Of a stretch of DNA of 64,000 nucleotides, positions 26,523 through 34,904 are shown piece by piece. Numbering within the stretch: position 1 is the stretch's first letter; each line of letters opens with the position of its first letter. The DNA is taken from positions 4,911 through 68,910 of the forward strand of contig CAAEBN010000078.1 of assembly GCA_900754075.1 (NCBI GenBank), read 5' to 3'. The DNA is from an uncultured Collinsella sp. Its GTDB lineage: Bacteria > Actinomycetota > Coriobacteriia > Coriobacteriales > Coriobacteriaceae. The translations under genes were made by a program, and so were the position numbers. The notes below the pieces were generated by a model. It worked only from the letters and a program-made list of their open reading frames with translations. It was not told the DNA's origin and searched no databases.

Positions 26523-28823
26523 CTACTTAATCTTGGTCGTACCCGGCGCCAGGTTGGGGTCGGTCTCGTTGGCCTCGGTCTGGAAGTGCTCGGTGTACAC
26601 GTTCTTGCCGTCGCGGAACATCTCGTAATACTGCATCTTGGCGTAATCCTCGCGCGCCTTGGTGGCGGCTGCTGCGGCGGCGTCGTCACCGGTGACGTTG
26701 GAGGAGAGCGCCCAGCGCAGGCTGGCGTCCTCGTAGCCGACCGAGTTGATGGCGGGCAGCGACTCGCGCAGCGTCATGTGCGCTTTCTGGTAGTCGGTCA
26801 GCGGTGCGCCGATCAGCTGCATCAGCTGGGTGGACAGGTAGTTGGTGGACAGGTCGTCGACCTCGCTCGTCTGGTTGCAACCGGCAACGTCGTAGTTGGC
26901 CCAAATGATGTAGTCAGTCTGCCACAAGCGCTCCTGGTGGGTGGCGTCGTCCTCGTCGGTAAACCACTTGTCGTTGAACTTGGACGGGAAGAACGGCTGG
27001 TGGTCGCCCCAGAACACCACGACCACCTTACGGTCGAGCTTGCTCAGGGCGTTGAGGAAGTAGCGCAGCGCCTGATCGGACTGCTCGATGCACGAGACAT
27101 ACTCGTCGACATCGGACAGCGTGCCGTCCTCGACGGTCTTGGCGTCCAGGTCGGTCGTGTCGATATTCAGATGCATCTGCTTATCGACCGGCAGCAGGCC
27201 CGTGTCGTAGCCCGAGTGGTTCTGCATGGTCACGTCGAAGATAAACTGAGGATCGGCGTTCTGGTCGAGCAGCTCAAGAATCTTGTCGTAGGTAGCCTGG
27301 TCGGTCACCATCCCGCGCAGGGTATCGGCGCCCTGGAAATCGTTGATGGACAGGAACTGGTCAAAGCCAAAGTCCTTATAGACGTTTTCGCGGTTCCAGT
27401 TGGTGGCGTGGTTGGGGTGCATGGCCGTGGTGGAATATCCGAGCGACTTGAACTGCTCTGCCAGGTTCCCGGTCGTCTCCATGTTGTAGATGGTGTACGG
27501 ATACACGCCCGAGCCCAGGTTGGCCATGGAGTTGCCGGTCATAAACTCAAACTCGGTATTGGCGGTGCCGCCGCCGTAGGCGCTCACGTAGAGCTTGCCG
27601 CGGCTGAGGCAGTTGGACAGGTTCTTAAAGTACTGCGGGCCTTCGTAGCCGGCGCGCATGTTCTGGTAGATTGAAAGGTCTGAGAAGGTCTCGTTCATGA
27701 TGGCGATGACCGTGGGCTTCTCGCTATCGAACTGCTCCTCGGCGGCGGCGCGCTCGTCGCTCTTGGCCGCGTCGGACTTGTCGTAGGCCTTGGTGTACTT
27801 TTTGAGCGTGGCCTTGGCATCGTCGACGGAGTAGTCGGCGGGTTTGGGCGGCTTGATGGACTGCGCTGCGCTAATGAAAGCGGGCAGGTATCCCTCGCGC
27901 CAGTAGCTCTCGAGCGGACGCCAGGTGTAGACGGTGATGCCGAGGGTGTTGTAGTAGTCGATAAGCGTGACGTGCGCGGTCACGCCGCCCAGGCACAGCA
28001 CGGCGACGAGCAGGTTGGTGAGCAGCATGCGCTTGGCGTTGGCGGCGCCCTTCTGACGGTGCGGTGCCACCAGGCCGGCGTACTCGCATAGCAGCATGGC
28101 GATGGCGGTAAAGCCCATGGACAGCACGCAGAACAGCGAGATCGAGAAGGTGTAGCCGGTGCCGGCGACCGCAGCGGCGGTGGAGATGGCCGAAAGGTCG
28201 CCCGGCTGGATGGGCATGGATTTAAACGTGATGACGAAGAACTCGGCAATGCCCAGGACAAATAGGGCAAAGGCCAGGACCGCGGGAGCTGCGCCGTGGC
28301 GCTGGAACAGGAAGAACAGGCCGACCATGAGCGTGGTGATGATGGCCCACTCGAGCAGGATGCATAGGGGGTAGACCCAGGTAAAGTCGTGGTTGGACGA
28401 GACCTCCATGCCCAGCAGTGCAAAGACGCCGGCGAGCAGCAGGCACAGGACGGCGGCGACGAGCGGGCGTCCCACAAAGGCGCCGCGTAAACGAGCGAGC
28501 TTGCCGGTGGGGGCGGGCGCATCAGCCGAGGCGAACGCAAAGACGCGCGGGGCGATGCGGTCGCGGGCGATGCTGGCCCAAGCGCAGCCGGTGAGAATGG
28601 CGTTGGTCAGGATGAGCATCACAAAGGCGAGCGGCTCGTTTTGGGCGACGAGGCCCACGGCGCCCCAAATAGTCAAAAAGACCTGGAACAGACCGAAGGC
28701 GACGCTCCAGGCGATAGCGCCCTTGGCAACGGTGCCCGACTGTGCGCGAATGGCCTTGGCCTCGCGCAAGACAAGGTAGACGGTCGCCGCAAGACCGACG
28801 AGCGAGATGGCGGCAGCGAACAT
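26523..28823 (-). CDS. LTA synthase-like membrane sulfatase-fold phosphoglycerol transferase
   Basis: The 766-residue protein has multiple membrane helices in the first 320 residues and an extracellular alkaline-phosphatase/sulfatase domain from about residue 375. Visible motifs: PTVIAIMNETFSDLS (metal and nucleophile region, Thr/Ser position near NETFSD), EFEFMTGNSMANLGSGVYPY, MHPNHATNWNRENVYKDFGF, and VVVFWGDHQPFFP for metal binding. This matches LtaS/MdoB-type enzymes, which transfer phosphoglycerol to lipoteichoic acid or other glycopolymers. The ATG at 28823 has GAGGAG eight bases upstream; a GTG at 28838 is in frame. The 3' end adjoins the repeat region 25.7-26.5 kb. Confidence 0.9.
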   Translation of the reverse strand: MFAAAISLVGLAATVYLVLREAKAIRAQSGTVAKGAIAWSVAFGLFQVFLTIWGAVGLVAQNEPLAFVMLILTNAILTGCAWASIARDRIAPRVFAFASADAPAPTGKLARLRGAFVGRPLVAAVLCLLLAGVFALLGMEVSSNHDFTWVYPLCILLEWAIITTLMVGLFFLFQRHGAAPAVLAFALFVLGIAEFFVITFKSMPIQPGDLSAISTAAAVAGTGYTFSISLFCVLSMGFTAIAMLLCEYAGLVAPHRQKGAANAKRMLLTNLLVAVLCLGGVTAHVTLIDYYNTLGITVYTWRPLESYWREGYLPAFISAAQSIKPPKPADYSVDDAKATLKKYTKAYDKSDAAKSDERAAAEEQFDSEKPTVIAIMNETFSDLSIYQNMRAGYEGPQYFKNLSNCLSRGKLYVSAYGGGTANTEFEFMTGNSMANLGSGVYPYTIYNMETTGNLAEQFKSLGYSTTAMHPNHATNWNRENVYKDFGFDQFLSINDFQGADTLRGMVTDQATYDKILELLDQNADPQFIFDVTMQNHSGYDTGLLPVDKQMHLNIDTTDLDAKTVEDGTLSDVDEYVSCIEQSDQALRYFLNALSKLDRKVVVVFWGDHQPFFPSKFNDKWFTDEDDATHQERLWQTDYIIWANYDVAGCNQTSEVDDLSTNYLSTQLMQLIGAPLTDYQKAHMTLRESLPAINSVGYEDASLRWALSSNVTGDDAAAAAATKAREDYAKMQYYEMFRDGKNVYTEHFQTEANETDPNLAPGTTKIK

Positions 28824-29036
28824 GCTGAGACTCCTCACAAACTAAAACCTACGAAAGCGGGGGTTTACCCGATTGTTACCTAAATATGCGCTGCATTTGC
28901 GGGCTGCGCACAACAACCAGCCATATTAACGCGCATGTGTGGCGGTGCGGCGCAATGTAGTGGCGACCTGCGCGATAATGGACGGGAATTACATGGAAAC
29001 GTAAAGGCTTCTTAAAGAAATGGCGAGGATAGAGCT

Positions 29037-29912
29037 ATGGGTGAGCAGGTTTGTGTGACGGGCGCCGAGTATTGCGGCGGAGCTGCGGTCGTGGATACAT
29101 ACGGCTATCCGGTCGAGACTACGGGCAATGCGGTGCTGGACATTTTGGAGCATCGCTCGTCTACGCGTGCCTTTGCGCGTGATGACGACGACCGTCCCGT
29201 AGCGGTGACCGACGAGCAGCGTGCAGCGATTTTGCATGCGGCGAGTCGCGCGCCGTCGGCAGGCGCCATGATGATGTATTCCATCGTGAGCATTCGCGAG
29301 CAGGCCACGCTCGATCGCCTGGCCGACCTGTGCGACCACCAGCCTATGATCGCCAAGGCGCCCTGGGCACTAATATTTGTGGTCGATTATGCCAAGTGGA
29401 TCGATCTGTTTGAGCACGTGGGCTGCTTTGAGCCCGAGTTTGTCGAGCGTACGGGCAAGGCGCCCCGCCGCGCGCCGGGTTTGGGCGACTTTGCCATTGC
29501 GGCCCAGGACGCCGTGATCGCCGCGCAAAACGCCGTGGTTGCCGCTGAGGCCCTGGGGCTGGGAAGCTGCTACATCGGCGATATCGTGGAGAATGCCGAG
29601 GAAGTTGCCGAGTTGCTCGATCTGCCGCCCTATACCATGCCGCTGTCGATGCTCATCATCGGCACGCCCCGTAAGGAGCGTCCGGCCATTGCGCATTCCG
29701 TGGTGAACCTGGTGCACGAGGAGCGCTACTGCCGCGCCGATGCTGCGACTATGGACGCGCAGGTGGCCGAGATGGACGCGATGTTCCGTCCGCATGCCCG
29801 CGAGGTGGGGGAGCGCGTCGTGGACATCTATACCCGCAAGCACACGAGTCCCTTTATGGCCGAGATGAGCCGATCCATGGAATGGTGGTTCAAAAACTGG
29901 CTTGGAAAATGA
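29037..29912 (+). CDS. Nitroreductase-family protein, long form
   Basis: The 291-residue FMN-dependent oxidoreductase has an N-terminal extension of about 35 residues, then LDILEHRSSTRAFARDD, ILHAASRAPSAGAMMMYS (FMN contacts), an insertion with WIDLFEHVGCFE, and AIAAQDAVIAAQNAVVAAEALGLGSCYIGD followed by MLIIGTPRKERP, as in NfsA/Frp-like enzymes. A tail of 60 residues ends in MEWWFKNWLG. It is about 110 residues longer than the nitroreductase at 8205 and not its duplicate. A palindromic repeat follows directly, then kup. Confidence 0.87.
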   Translation: MGEQVCVTGAEYCGGAAVVDTYGYPVETTGNAVLDILEHRSSTRAFARDDDDRPVAVTDEQRAAILHAASRAPSAGAMMMYSIVSIREQATLDRLADLCDHQPMIAKAPWALIFVVDYAKWIDLFEHVGCFEPEFVERTGKAPRRAPGLGDFAIAAQDAVIAAQNAVVAAEALGLGSCYIGDIVENAEEVAELLDLPPYTMPLSMLIIGTPRKERPAIAHSVVNLVHEERYCRADAATMDAQVAEMDAMFRPHAREVGERVVDIYTRKHTSPFMAEMSRSMEWWFKNWLGK

Positions 29913-29913
29913 C

Positions 29914-29948
29914 GAATGTGACAAGGGGACAGCCCCTTTGTTACATTC
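29914..29948. repeat. GTGACAAAG palindrome
   Basis: GAATGTGACAAGGGGACAG and CCCCTTTGTTACATTC form a near-perfect inverted repeat just after the nitroreductase stop. It belongs to the family at 43282, 60311, 61861 and 63838. Confidence 0.8.
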
Positions 29949-30006
29949 CATATCGCCGCGGTAGCTTAAAGACTGTATAAATCTTTATCTAGCTGGGAAA
30001 ACAGTG

Positions 30007-30035
30007 CATTAAAACATGGGCCGATTGCCTATAAT
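30007..30035 (+). promoter_or_regulatory. Candidate promoter of kup
   Basis: TATAAT at 30030-30035 matches the -10 consensus, 17 bp after a weak -35 CATTAA at 30007. It lies 35 bp before the kup start codon. No c-di-AMP (ydaO) riboswitch pattern was recognised upstream. Confidence 0.45.
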
Positions 30036-30070
30036 CCCTTCGAACATTAAAGTTGGGAGGAAACCGGCTT

Positions 30071-32098
30071 ATGGAACAAAAGGCCAAGGAGGCAGCCTCG
30101 CACGCTGCGATTCCTGTGAGCATCTCGGCGATGCTCGTCACGCTGGGCGTGGTGTACGGCGATATCGGCACCAGCCCTATGTATGTAACCAAGGCGCTCG
30201 TTGCCGGCAACGGCGGCATCGGAAGTGTAACGGAGGAGTTCGTGCTTGGCGCGCTCTCCCTTGTCGTGTGGACGGTCACGCTGCTGACCACCATCAAGTA
30301 TGTGCTCATCTCGCTGCGCGCCGATAACCATGGTGAGGGCGGCATCTTTGCCCTGTACAGCCTGGTCAAGCGCTGCGGCAAGTGGCTCATCATCCCCGCC
30401 ATGCTGGGTGGCGCCGCGCTGCTCGCCGACGGCATCCTGACGCCGGCCGTTACCGTTACCACGGCCATCGAGGGCCTGCGCACCATCCCGGCGGTCCATG
30501 CCGTGCTGGGCGATGACCAGGGCCGCGTCGTCGCCATTACGCTCGCCATCATCATCGCACTCTTCTTGGTACAGCGCATCGGTACGGCCAAGATCGGTCA
30601 CGCCTTTGGCCCCATCATGACGCTGTGGTTTCTGTTCCTGGGCGGCACGGGTCTGTTCTTTGTCTTCCAGCACCCCGCCGTGCTGCTGTGCCTCAACCCG
30701 GTGCGCGGCATCGCCTTTTTGCTAAGCCCCAACAACCACGCGGGCATCATGATTCTGGGCAGCTGCTTCCTCGCCACTACCGGTGCCGAGGCGCTCTACT
30801 CCGACATGGGCCACGTCGGCCGCGGCAACATCTACGCCACCTGGCCGTTCGTTAAGTGCTGCTTGCTGCTTTCCTATATGGGCCAGGGTGCTTGGCTTAT
30901 GAACAACGCTGCCAACCCCGAGCTCATGGGCATTGCCGACCTCAATCCGTTCTACCAGATGCTCGCCCCGGGCCTGCGCCCGTTTGCCGTCGGCCTTTCC
31001 ACTGTCGCGGCTATCATTGCCTCGCAGGCGCTCATCACCGGCGCATTCTCGCTGGTGTCCGAGGCCAGCCGCCTGGACCTTATGCCGCACATGCAGGTCT
31101 TCTACCCTGCCGAGACCAAGGGCCAGCTCTACATCCCCATGGTCAACAACGTCATGCTTGTCGGCTGCGTCATCGTGGTGCTGCTGTTCCAGAACTCGGC
31201 GCATATGGAAGCCGCCTACGGCCTTGCCATTACGCTGACTATGATGTGCACCACGCTGCTGCTCTTCTTCTACCTGCACGAGGAGCGCAAGCTCAAGGTT
31301 GCTCCGTGGATCTTCGCGGCCTTCTTCCTTTTGCTCGAAGGCTTCTTCTTCGTGAGCTCGCTTACCAAGTTCTTCCACGGCGGCTACTTCACTATCCTCA
31401 TGGCTGCACTCATCATGGGCATTATGGTGTGCTGGTACAACGGCACGGCGGTCGAGCAGCGCCAGTTTACGCTGCTGCCGCTGCGTAGCTACCTGCCGCA
31501 GCTCAAGCGCCTGCGCGACGACGACCGTTACGAGCGCATGAGCGACAACGTCGTGTACCTGACCAAGGACACCCATACCGACTACATCGACCGCGATATC
31601 GTCTATTCGATCTTGGACAAGCATCCCAAGCGTGCCCACGCCTGGTGGTTTGTGAATGTCGAGACCATGGACGAACCGCACACCTTTGCCTATTCGGTCG
31701 AGACGTTCGGCACCGACTACGTGTTCCGCGTACATCTGTACCTGGGCTACAAGATCAACCAGCGCGTCAATGCCTACCTGCGTCAGGTTGTTCAGGACCT
31801 GGCTGCCACCGGCGAGCTGCCGCCGCAGACGCATGACTACTCGGTCTACAAGGATCCGGGTAACATCGGTACGTTCAAGTTCGTCCTGATCCGTAAGCTT
31901 CTGGCGCCCGAGAGCGACGTGGAGCCCAGCGAGCGCACGGCCATCACGCTCAAGTACATCATCCGCCGCGCCGCCGGCACGCCCGCACGTTGGTACGGCC
32001 TGGAGAACTCCAACGTGAGCTTTGAGTACGTGCCGCTGTTCACCAAGTTCAAGGCCGTGAATAAGATGCAGCGCCTGGCTCCCAACGAGCGACCGTAG
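30071..32098 (+). CDS. kup: Kup/HAK-type potassium uptake transporter
   Basis: The 675-residue protein has about twelve membrane helices and a C-terminal cytoplasmic domain of about 200 residues. Kup signatures are present: LGVVYGDIGTSPMYV in helix 1, DNHGEGGIFALYSL, GAALLADGILTPAVTV, and TGAEALYSDMGHVGRGNI. It imports K+ with protons. ATG 30071 was chosen because GGGAGGAAA lies ten bases upstream; a TTG further up includes that site. A 64-residue membrane protein and KdpD/KdpE-like genes follow in the same direction, suggesting that K+ uptake through Kup is controlled by that pair. Confidence 0.94.
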   Translation: MEQKAKEAASHAAIPVSISAMLVTLGVVYGDIGTSPMYVTKALVAGNGGIGSVTEEFVLGALSLVVWTVTLLTTIKYVLISLRADNHGEGGIFALYSLVKRCGKWLIIPAMLGGAALLADGILTPAVTVTTAIEGLRTIPAVHAVLGDDQGRVVAITLAIIIALFLVQRIGTAKIGHAFGPIMTLWFLFLGGTGLFFVFQHPAVLLCLNPVRGIAFLLSPNNHAGIMILGSCFLATTGAEALYSDMGHVGRGNIYATWPFVKCCLLLSYMGQGAWLMNNAANPELMGIADLNPFYQMLAPGLRPFAVGLSTVAAIIASQALITGAFSLVSEASRLDLMPHMQVFYPAETKGQLYIPMVNNVMLVGCVIVVLLFQNSAHMEAAYGLAITLTMMCTTLLLFFYLHEERKLKVAPWIFAAFFLLLEGFFFVSSLTKFFHGGYFTILMAALIMGIMVCWYNGTAVEQRQFTLLPLRSYLPQLKRLRDDDRYERMSDNVVYLTKDTHTDYIDRDIVYSILDKHPKRAHAWWFVNVETMDEPHTFAYSVETFGTDYVFRVHLYLGYKINQRVNAYLRQVVQDLAATGELPPQTHDYSVYKDPGNIGTFKFVLIRKLLAPESDVEPSERTAITLKYIIRRAAGTPARWYGLENSNVSFEYVPLFTKFKAVNKMQRLAPNERP

Positions 32099-32158
32099 AC
32101 GTCGGCGGCTACACGGAGTTGGCTTTTGATGGATAAGCATGAGGCCGGGGAGGTAAGC

Positions 32159-32353
32159 ATGGATACAAAGGCGCTCGATGGCCGTGAGGCGGTGGTCGAA
32201 ATGGTGCGTGAGGCGCGCGTCGACGCCGCCGAAGATCGGTTCTTTACGAATCGTGCCAACATGGACATGGCCGACCGCGTGATCTCGATCGTGGCACTGG
32301 TATTTGGAGCGGTGTGCGTGTGCGCACTGCTCGCGCACGTGCTGTTTGTCTAG
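32159..32353 (+). CDS. Small membrane protein between kup and the sensor kinase
   Basis: The 64-residue protein has a charged N-terminus (EMVREARVDAAEDRF) and one membrane helix (VISIVALVFGAVCVCALLAHVLFV) at the C-terminus. ATG 32159 has GGGGAGG six bases upstream; an ATG at 32129 would add ten residues. Its place between a K+ transporter and the KdpD-like kinase suggests an accessory role, perhaps like the small KdpF subunit, but there is no recognisable homology. Confidence 0.65.
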   Translation: MDTKALDGREAVVEMVREARVDAAEDRFFTNRANMDMADRVISIVALVFGAVCVCALLAHVLFV

Positions 32354-32399
32354 CGGCTGCCGGTCGTAGAAGGCTTTACACTTAGAACCACCACGAGGG

Positions 32400-32439
32400 A
32401 AAACCACCACAAAGGTGCCTGTCCCTTTGTGGTGGTTTT
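32400..32439. repeat. Palindromic repeat, CCACCACAAAGG variant
   Basis: AAAACCACCACAAAGG pairs with CCTTTGTGGTGGTTTT around GTGCCTGTC. The centre (TGTCCCTTT) matches the other palindromes of this family, but the outer stem is different. It may also act as a terminator before the kinase gene. Confidence 0.7.
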
Positions 32440-32465
32440 GTTTTTGAGAGAGGGGCGGGGCGCTG

Positions 32466-34091
32466 ATGGACGTCCGTACGGACGGCGATATTGCCGATAA
32501 CTTTTGGTGGCGGCGCACAACGCTGACGCGCCGCACTCCTCTGTATGACGCCTGCGTATCGGTGGGGCTGCTGGTCGCGGCGACGATTGTGGGCGCGCTG
32601 CTCGACCATCCGGGTCTCGCGCCGAGCATCATGATCGTCTATGTGTTCGCCGTTCAGCTGTGCGCATTCTTTACTTGGAGTCGCCTGTATTGCTTGCTGA
32701 GCTCGGCTGCCGCCGTGGCACTCTACAACTTCTTGTTTATCGACCCGCGCTACTCGCTGTCGCTTATCGACCGCGTCTATCCCGGCATGTTCTTCATCAT
32801 GTTCGTGGTCTCGCTTGTGTCGAGCTCGATTGCGTTGGCCCTGCGCCGCGCCCTGGCACAGGCTGCCGCCAGCGACCGCCGCACGCATATGGTGCTCGAG
32901 ACCAACCGCATGTTGCAGCGCTGCGCCGACGAACAGCAGATCGTTCACGCCATGGCAACGCAGCAGGCGCGTCTTTCGGGCTGTCCGGTCGTATGGTACA
33001 GCGCCGACGCCGAGGGCGATGACCTGCTGCCGCGTGCGACATACACGGCCGTGGGCGATGCCGCGCCGGTGCACGAACTGGCGCCGCAGATGCCGCCGCG
33101 ACTCTCGGCGTCCGCCTATGTGGGTACGCCGCTCGATGCCACCTATGGCGGCTCGGCGTTTTATGGTATCTACCTGACGGTTCGCACGGGCGACGGCTTC
33201 GTGCGCTCGGGCGACCCCGCCTCGGTGGTGGGCGTGCTGGCTATCGTTGCCGAGCCCGACGTGCTGACGCACGAGGAGCGGGCACTTGCCGATGCCATCG
33301 TGAGCGAAGGCGAGCTGGCACTCGATCGCGCCCGCGCCATGGAGGCCCGCGAGGAGGCGGCGGTGCTCGCCAAAAACGAGCAGCTGCGCGCCAACCTGCT
33401 GCGTTCCATCTCGCACGACCTGCGCACGCCGCTCACCAGTATTTCGGGCAATGCCGATGTGCTGCTCGACCAGGGCTCGACCGGCACCGCCGTGCTCGAC
33501 GCCCAGACGCGTCGCGGCCTGCTCCTGTCCATACGCTCGGATGCGCAATGGCTCAACGCCACCGTCGAGAACCTGCTTGCCATCACCAAGCTCGAGGGCG
33601 ACGGCATGCATCTGTCGACCACGCTCGAGCTCATGGACGATATCGTCGAGGAGGCGCTGCGCCACGTAAGTCCGGCTGTGCGCGAGCACGACCTTAAGGT
33701 GGTGACGTGCGATGAGCCGGCGCTCGTCAATGTCGATGCGCGCCTGATGGTGCAGCTGGTGGTCAATCTGGTGAACAACGCCGTCACCTATACGCCCGCA
33801 GGCTCGCATATCATGATCTCGATTAGTGTCGACGATGGACGCGTGGCGTGCTCGGTGGCCGATGACGGCCCGGGCATCGCACCCGAGGACCGTGAACGCA
33901 TCTTTGAGTCGTTCTATACCGCCAACCACGGTCTGGCCGACAGCCACCGCAGCGTGGGCCTGGGTCTTTCACTCTGCCGCTCCATTGCGTTGGCGCATGG
34001 CGGTAGCATAGAGGTTGCCGCGGCGGACCCGCACGGCTCGGTCTTTACGATTGAGCTTCCCGTCGCCGACGTTTCGTTTGATAAGGAGTAG
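32466..34091 (+). CDS. KdpD-like sensor histidine kinase lacking the N-terminal KdpD/Usp domains
   Basis: The 541-residue kinase starts with four membrane helices of the DUF4118 type (VSVGLLVAATIVGALL, PSIMIVYVFAVQLCAFFT, YNFLFIDPRYSLSL, FFIMFVVSLVSSSIAL), typical of KdpD, then a GAF-like region, a HisKA domain with phospho-acceptor His in LLRSISHDLRTPLTSI, and a HATPase domain with N-box NLVNNAVTY and G-boxes DDGPGIAP and VGLGLSLC. Classical KdpD has about 900 residues with N-terminal K+-sensing and Usp domains, which are absent here. The response regulator follows 4 bp later. No kdpFABC genes are present; kup lies upstream. Confidence 0.9.
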   Translation: MDVRTDGDIADNFWWRRTTLTRRTPLYDACVSVGLLVAATIVGALLDHPGLAPSIMIVYVFAVQLCAFFTWSRLYCLLSSAAAVALYNFLFIDPRYSLSLIDRVYPGMFFIMFVVSLVSSSIALALRRALAQAAASDRRTHMVLETNRMLQRCADEQQIVHAMATQQARLSGCPVVWYSADAEGDDLLPRATYTAVGDAAPVHELAPQMPPRLSASAYVGTPLDATYGGSAFYGIYLTVRTGDGFVRSGDPASVVGVLAIVAEPDVLTHEERALADAIVSEGELALDRARAMEAREEAAVLAKNEQLRANLLRSISHDLRTPLTSISGNADVLLDQGSTGTAVLDAQTRRGLLLSIRSDAQWLNATVENLLAITKLEGDGMHLSTTLELMDDIVEEALRHVSPAVREHDLKVVTCDEPALVNVDARLMVQLVVNLVNNAVTYTPAGSHIMISISVDDGRVACSVADDGPGIAPEDRERIFESFYTANHGLADSHRSVGLGLSLCRSIALAHGGSIEVAAADPHGSVFTIELPVADVSFDKE

Positions 34092-34095
34092 CGCT

Positions 34096-34809
34096 GTGCC
34101 GAACTCTGCCGTAAAACCGCTCATCTTGGTCGTTGAGGACGACCCCGCCGTTCGCAACCTAATCGTTGCCGCGCTCGAGGCGCACGGCTTGCGCCATATG
34201 GCCGTGGAGACCGCCCATGCCGCCATCGCCGCCGCCTCATCGCAGACGCCGAGCATCGTGCTGCTCGATTTGGGCCTGCCCGATATGGACGGCGTCAAGG
34301 TGGTGGAGTCGGTGCGCACATGGTCGGGCATGCCGATCATTGTGGTCTCGGCGCGCAGCGAGGATGCGGATAAGATCCGCGCGCTCGATGCCGGCGCCGA
34401 CGACTACCTGACCAAGCCGTTTTCGGTCGAGGAGTTGCTTGCGCGCATTCGCACCACGCTCAGGCGTCTCTCGTATGCGCAAACGGGCGGCGTTGCCTCC
34501 GAGGGCTCGTTCGATACCGGCGAGTTGCATATCGATTTTGATGCCGGCATCGCCACGATGGATGGCGAGGAACTGCATTTGACGCCGATCGAGTACAAGC
34601 TCCTGTGCCTGCTGGCGCATAACGCCGACAAGGTGCTGACGCACCAGTTTATCCTGCACGAGATTTGGGGCACGGCAACTAAGAGCGACCTGGCGAGCCT
34701 GCGTGTCTTTATGGGCACGCTGCGCAAGAAGATCGAGTCCGACCCCGCGCATCCGCGCTATATCCAAACACACGTGGGCATCGGTTACCGACTGGTCACC
34801 CAAGGCTAG
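34096..34809 (+). CDS. KdpE-like OmpR-family response regulator
   Basis: The 237-residue protein has a receiver domain (acidic pocket in LVVEDDPAV, phospho-acceptor Asp in VLLDLGLPDMDG, switch Thr/Ser in IIVVSARSED and Lys in YLTKPFS) and a winged-helix DNA-binding domain with LTPIEYKLLCLLAHNADKV and the C-terminal YIQTHVGIGYRLV, close to KdpE. The GTG start follows AAGGAG in the end of the kinase gene. It probably controls kup or other osmotic/K+ genes, by inference from the neighbourhood. Confidence 0.92.
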   Translation: MPNSAVKPLILVVEDDPAVRNLIVAALEAHGLRHMAVETAHAAIAAASSQTPSIVLLDLGLPDMDGVKVVESVRTWSGMPIIVVSARSEDADKIRALDAGADDYLTKPFSVEELLARIRTTLRRLSYAQTGGVASEGSFDTGELHIDFDAGIATMDGEELHLTPIEYKLLCLLAHNADKVLTHQFILHEIWGTATKSDLASLRVFMGTLRKKIESDPAHPRYIQTHVGIGYRLVTQG

Positions 34810-34833
34810 ATCGCCAACCACCATCTCAATATG

Positions 34834-34900
34834 AGTTGCGGTGAAATAGTTCCTGTTTGGTCCTTTACCAGGCATTTTTAGGAACTATTCCACCGCAACT
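34834..34900. repeat. Long hairpin between converging genes
   Basis: AGTTGCGGTGAAATAGTTCC at 34834 pairs with its inverted copy at 34880-34900 (20 of 21 bp). The 25-nt loop is T-rich on one side. It lies between kdpE-like and rlmKL, 4 bp from the latter's stop, and may end both transcripts. The arm sequence is unlike other hairpins in the window. Confidence 0.75.
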
Positions 34901-34904
34901 TTGT

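Noticed and set aside
29949..30070. c-di-AMP (ydaO) or other riboswitch before kup
   Set aside because: Only 120 bp separate the palindrome from the start codon, and no conserved riboswitch core was recognised; a plain promoter explains the region.
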